From assembly GCF_000519325.1 (NCBI RefSeq), contig NZ_KI912613.1, positions 604,835 through 668,834 on the forward strand: DNA of 64,000 nucleotides. The letters are read 5' to 3'. Position 1 is the first letter of the stretch. Each line of letters starts with the position of its first letter. Position numbers and translations under genes: made by a program. Under the pieces are notes generated by a model. The model made no database searches. It had not been told where the DNA came from and was given only the letters and a program-made list of their open reading frames with translations. Shown one piece after another: positions 60,613-64,000 of this stretch. The DNA is from Patulibacter minatonensis DSM 18081 (lineage in GTDB: Bacteria; Actinomycetota; Thermoleophilia; Solirubrobacterales; Solirubrobacteraceae).

Positions 60613-61845
60613 GTGTCGACCGCCGCGGCCTGGAATCCACCGAGCCCCCGCACGGCGGAGCTCATCCGCGAGGCGTGCGCGCTGATGCTCTCGGCCCCCG
60701 AGGACGTGATCGGCGAGGTCGACGCCGTCACGCTCGCACACACCGACGAGGCCGTCGTCGCGGACCCGTCGTTCGTCGAGGCGATCCGCCGCGCGAATCG
60801 CGCGAACCTCCTGCACTGGGCCGAGTCCAACGTGCGCGACCCCGGCGCACCGGTCGCGCCGAACCTGGGCCCGGAGGTCGTCAACATCGCCCGCGACCTC
60901 GTCCGGCGCGGCCTGGACGCCAACACGATCGACGCGTACCGGACGGGCCAGAACGCGGCCTGGCGCCTGTGGATGACGCTGGCCTTCACGCTGACGTCCG
61001 ACCCCGCGGAGCTCAGCGAGCTGCTCGACGTGACGGCGCGGTCGATCTTCGCGTTCGTCGACGAGACGATCGCGGCGATCACCGGCCAGATGCGCCAGGA
61101 GCGCGAGCGCCTGACGCGCGGCACCCACGCCGAGCGCCTCGAGGTCGTCACCCTGCTGCTCGACGGCGCGCCGATCGGGCAGGACCGCGCGTCCGCCCGG
61201 CTGCAGTACGCGCTGGACCGCCCCCACACCGCGGCGGTCGTCTTCAGCGACAGCGCCGACCCCGACCAGGGCGTCCTCGGCCGCGCCGCCGAGCTCCTCG
61301 CCCGGGCCGGCGGGGCACGGGCGCCGTTCACGGTCAACGCGAGCGTCTCGTCGCTGTGGGTCTGGATCCCGGGCGCGGACGGCCCGGACGTCGCGGTCGT
61401 CCGCGCAGCCCTCGACGGCCTGGCCGACACCCGCATCGCGATCGGGACGACCGCCCGCGGCGTCGCCGGGTTCCGCCGCAGCCACCTCGACGCGCTCGCC
61501 ACCCAGCGCCTGATGCACCGGACGGCCGACGACGTGCGCCTGGCGACCTACGACGAGGTGCAGGTCGTGGCCCTGGCCACGCAGGACGAGGAGCGGGCGC
61601 GGGAGTTCGCCGAGCGCACGCTCGGCGACCTCGCCGACGCCCCGCACGACCTGCACGAGACCGTCCGGACCTACGTGCGCGAGGGCTTCAGCGCCAGCCG
61701 CACCGCCGAGCTCCTGTTCACGCACCGCAACACGATCCTCAACCGCCTGGGCCGCGCGGAGGACCTGATGCCCGCACCGCTCACGGGGCGGACGACGCAG
61801 GTCGCCGTGGCGCTCGAGGTCGTGCGGTGGCTCGGGCCGCGCTGA
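60613..61845 (+). CDS. PucR-family transcriptional regulator
   Basis: 410 residues. N-terminal alpha-helical sensor region, a middle GGDEF-like/CdaR region with VAGFRRSHLDALATQRLM and YDEVQVVALATQDEERA, and a C-terminal HTH_30 of the PucR type: YVREGFSASRTAELLFTHRN, TILNRLGRAEDLM. Start GTG 60613 after a TAGGGT box. Divergent from the BVMO-SDR operon; it is probably an activator responding to the pathway's substrate. Confidence 0.88.
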   Translation: MSTAAAWNPPSPRTAELIREACALMLSAPEDVIGEVDAVTLAHTDEAVVADPSFVEAIRRANRANLLHWAESNVRDPGAPVAPNLGPEVVNIARDLVRRGLDANTIDAYRTGQNAAWRLWMTLAFTLTSDPAELSELLDVTARSIFAFVDETIAAITGQMRQERERLTRGTHAERLEVVTLLLDGAPIGQDRASARLQYALDRPHTAAVVFSDSADPDQGVLGRAAELLARAGGARAPFTVNASVSSLWVWIPGADGPDVAVVRAALDGLADTRIAIGTTARGVAGFRRSHLDALATQRLMHRTADDVRLATYDEVQVVALATQDEERAREFAERTLGDLADAPHDLHETVRTYVREGFSASRTAELLFTHRNTILNRLGRAEDLMPAPLTGRTTQVAVALEVVRWLGPR

Positions 61846-61864
61846 CGCCGGTCCGCCCCGGCGC

Positions 61865-62863
<999 letters not shown>

Positions 62864-62868
62864 TCAGT

Positions 62869-62880
62869 AGGTAACTACCT
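62869..62880. promoter_or_regulatory. TetR operator candidate in the AKR-TetR divergent region
   Basis: Perfect AGGTA-AC-TACCT. A related half-site (GGTTACTTCC) occurs at about 62924. It is placed to repress the reductase gene. Confidence 0.6.
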
Positions 62881-63003
62881 GGTGACTTCAGCGTAGCGCG
62901 ATCCGGCGGAGAAGGAAACGGTTGGTTACTTCCGGCGGTCGGGCGTTCCGGGGTGCCGGGTCCCCGCCTCCCGGATCCGGCCGTGCGGGATACCCTCGCC
63001 TGC

Positions 63004-63567
63004 GTGCCCCGCGACGCCAGCGCCACGCGCGCCCGGATCCTCGACGCGGCCGTCGCGGAGTTCTCCGCCCTCGGGCTCGCCGGCGCGCGGATCGACCGGA
63101 TCGCCGAGGCGGCGTCCGCGAACAAGCGCCTGATCTACGTGCACTTCGGCAGCAAGGACGGGCTCTTCGACGCCGCGCTCGACACGGTCCTGAGCACGAT
63201 GAGCGCCGCGGTCCCGCTGACCGAGGACGACCTGCCCGGCTACGCCGCCCGGATGTTCGACTACCTCCTCGTCCGGCCCGAGGCCGCGCGGATCAGTTCC
63301 TGGCGCAAGCTCGAGCGCCCCGGCTCGAGCCCGGACTTCGGCCCGCTCTTCACGTCGAAGGTCGCCGCGATGTCCGCCGGGCACGGCGGCGGGAGCGGCT
63401 TCGACCCGGTCGACCTCGTCGTCTTCGTCACCACCCTCGGGTCGGCGTGGTTCACCGTGCCCGACGGGCTGATCGGTGCCGACGGTCGCGACCCGCGCGA
63501 CCCCGAGCGCCTGGCGGCGCACCGCGCGGCGATCGTCGAGGCGGTCCGCCGGCTCGTCGCGCGCTGA
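63004..63567 (+). CDS. TetR-family transcriptional regulator
   Basis: 187 residues. HTH: ATRARILDAAVAEFSALGLA then GARIDRIAEAASANKRLIYV, HFGSKDGLFDAALD. GTG 63004 is chosen because TACCCT (62991-62996) ends seven bases before it. Divergent from the aldo/keto reductase, which it probably represses. Confidence 0.85.
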   Translation: MPRDASATRARILDAAVAEFSALGLAGARIDRIAEAASANKRLIYVHFGSKDGLFDAALDTVLSTMSAAVPLTEDDLPGYAARMFDYLLVRPEAARISSWRKLERPGSSPDFGPLFTSKVAAMSAGHGGGSGFDPVDLVVFVTTLGSAWFTVPDGLIGADGRDPRDPERLAAHRAAIVEAVRRLVAR

Positions 63568-63616
63568 CGCCCGGACACCTCGCCCGGGCCGGGTCGGGAG
63601 CATGACGCGGCCGTCC

Positions 63617-64000
63617 ACCCCCCCCCCCCCCGGCCCCCAGGGGGGCCCCCCTTTGGGCCAATGGAAACCCCGCCCATTAAAAAAAACCCCCCCCCCCCGG
63701 GGGGTTTTTTTTGGGTTGGGGGAAGGGGCCGGGGGGGGGCCCCCTTCCCCCCCCCGGGGACCCAACCCCCGGACCCCGCCCCTTTTCCCCCGGGGGGAAA
63801 AAAAAATGGGGCCCCCTGGGGGGAAGGGCCCCCTGGGGACCCGGCCCCCCCGGGGCCCGGGGGGGGGCCCCCCCCCTCCCCCCCCGGGGGGGGGGGGCCA
63901 ACGTTTTCCCCCCCCCCCTTGGGGGCGGGGGAAACCGGGGCCCCCCCGGGTGGGGCCCCGGGGGGGCCCCCCAAAAACCCCGAAAAAGGGGGGGGGGGGG
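63617..64000. other. Low-quality homopolymer sequence at the window end
   Basis: Runs of 8-14 identical bases of C, G or A, repeated blocks of the type GGGG/CCCC/AAAA and no coding structure. It looks like read or contig-end artefact, not genomic DNA. Open frames within it should be ignored. Confidence 0.85.

Overview
The window is very GC-rich, with a strong G/C bias at third codon positions. It carries MurL-type, F420/LLM-type, SARP/AfsR-like, PucR and ECF genes, and it repeatedly uses leaderless starts (TAnnnT, then 6-9 nt, then ATG or GTG). Together these suggest a high-GC Actinomycetota, possibly of the class Thermoleophilia; the class is inference from gene style only. No rRNA, tRNA, CRISPR array or insertion sequence was recognised. 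The last ~385 bases (from about 63617) are homopolymer-rich, artefact-like sequence and should not be trusted.

Layout. (a) 0-3.5 kb: a secreted protein, then a divergent TetR regulator/cytochrome P450 pair with two identical-format operators. (b) 3.6-31.5 kb: an unusual island. It holds a TIR-LRR protein overlapping an anion-type permease; a membrane TrkA-N/RCK-RyR protein (frameshifted here); a LuxR-type HTH protein, a tandem-fused histidine-kinase-like membrane protein and a receiver protein with no DNA-binding domain; an operon for a secreted phospholipase A2, a bPH-like/zinc-ribbon protein and a DUF4062-STAND NTPase; and a seven-gene operon of three small or medium membrane proteins, a VWA protein, a tubulin/FtsZ-like GTPase, a 921-residue membrane protein and a membrane-anchored GNAT protein. 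The 16-bp palindrome TCCGCC-N4-GGCGGA, or a one-mismatch version, lies upstream of all five transcription units of this island, so they are probably one regulon. (c) 31.6-38.3 kb: flavin monooxygenase-like, GST, small PH-like, Zn-alcohol dehydrogenase, enoyl-CoA hydratase, LLM oxidoreductase and secreted genes. (d) 38.4-43.6 kb: a SARP/AfsR-like regulator and an MFS exporter, separated by four ~72-bp repeats. (e) 43.7-47.8 kb: a metal-resistance locus (ArsR sensor, CDF exporter, P1B ATPase). (f) 47.9-50.2 kb: ECF sigma factor with a membrane partner, and a GlsB-type membrane protein. (g) 50.2-56.6 kb: a region rich in gene remnants (SDR with internal deletion, TetR without HTH, PucR fragment) among an MFS exporter, a receiver protein, an HD protein, a RibD-like reductase and a flavoprotein. 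(h) 56.6-63.6 kb: a MurL-like epimerase, a BVMO-SDR operon with a divergent PucR regulator, and an aldo/keto reductase divergent from a TetR regulator with a palindromic operator between them.

How the parts may work together. In the island, TIR (NAD-related), RyR/RCK (ligand-gated membrane signalling), STAND NTPase (sensor/switch), phospholipase A2 (membrane attack) and FtsZ-like/VWA (membrane remodelling) modules share one candidate operator, and a split two-component system is encoded in their midst. The best reading is a coordinated envelope-stress or anti-invader system run by that signalling module. Domain calls come from motifs read by eye; the system-level function is inference.
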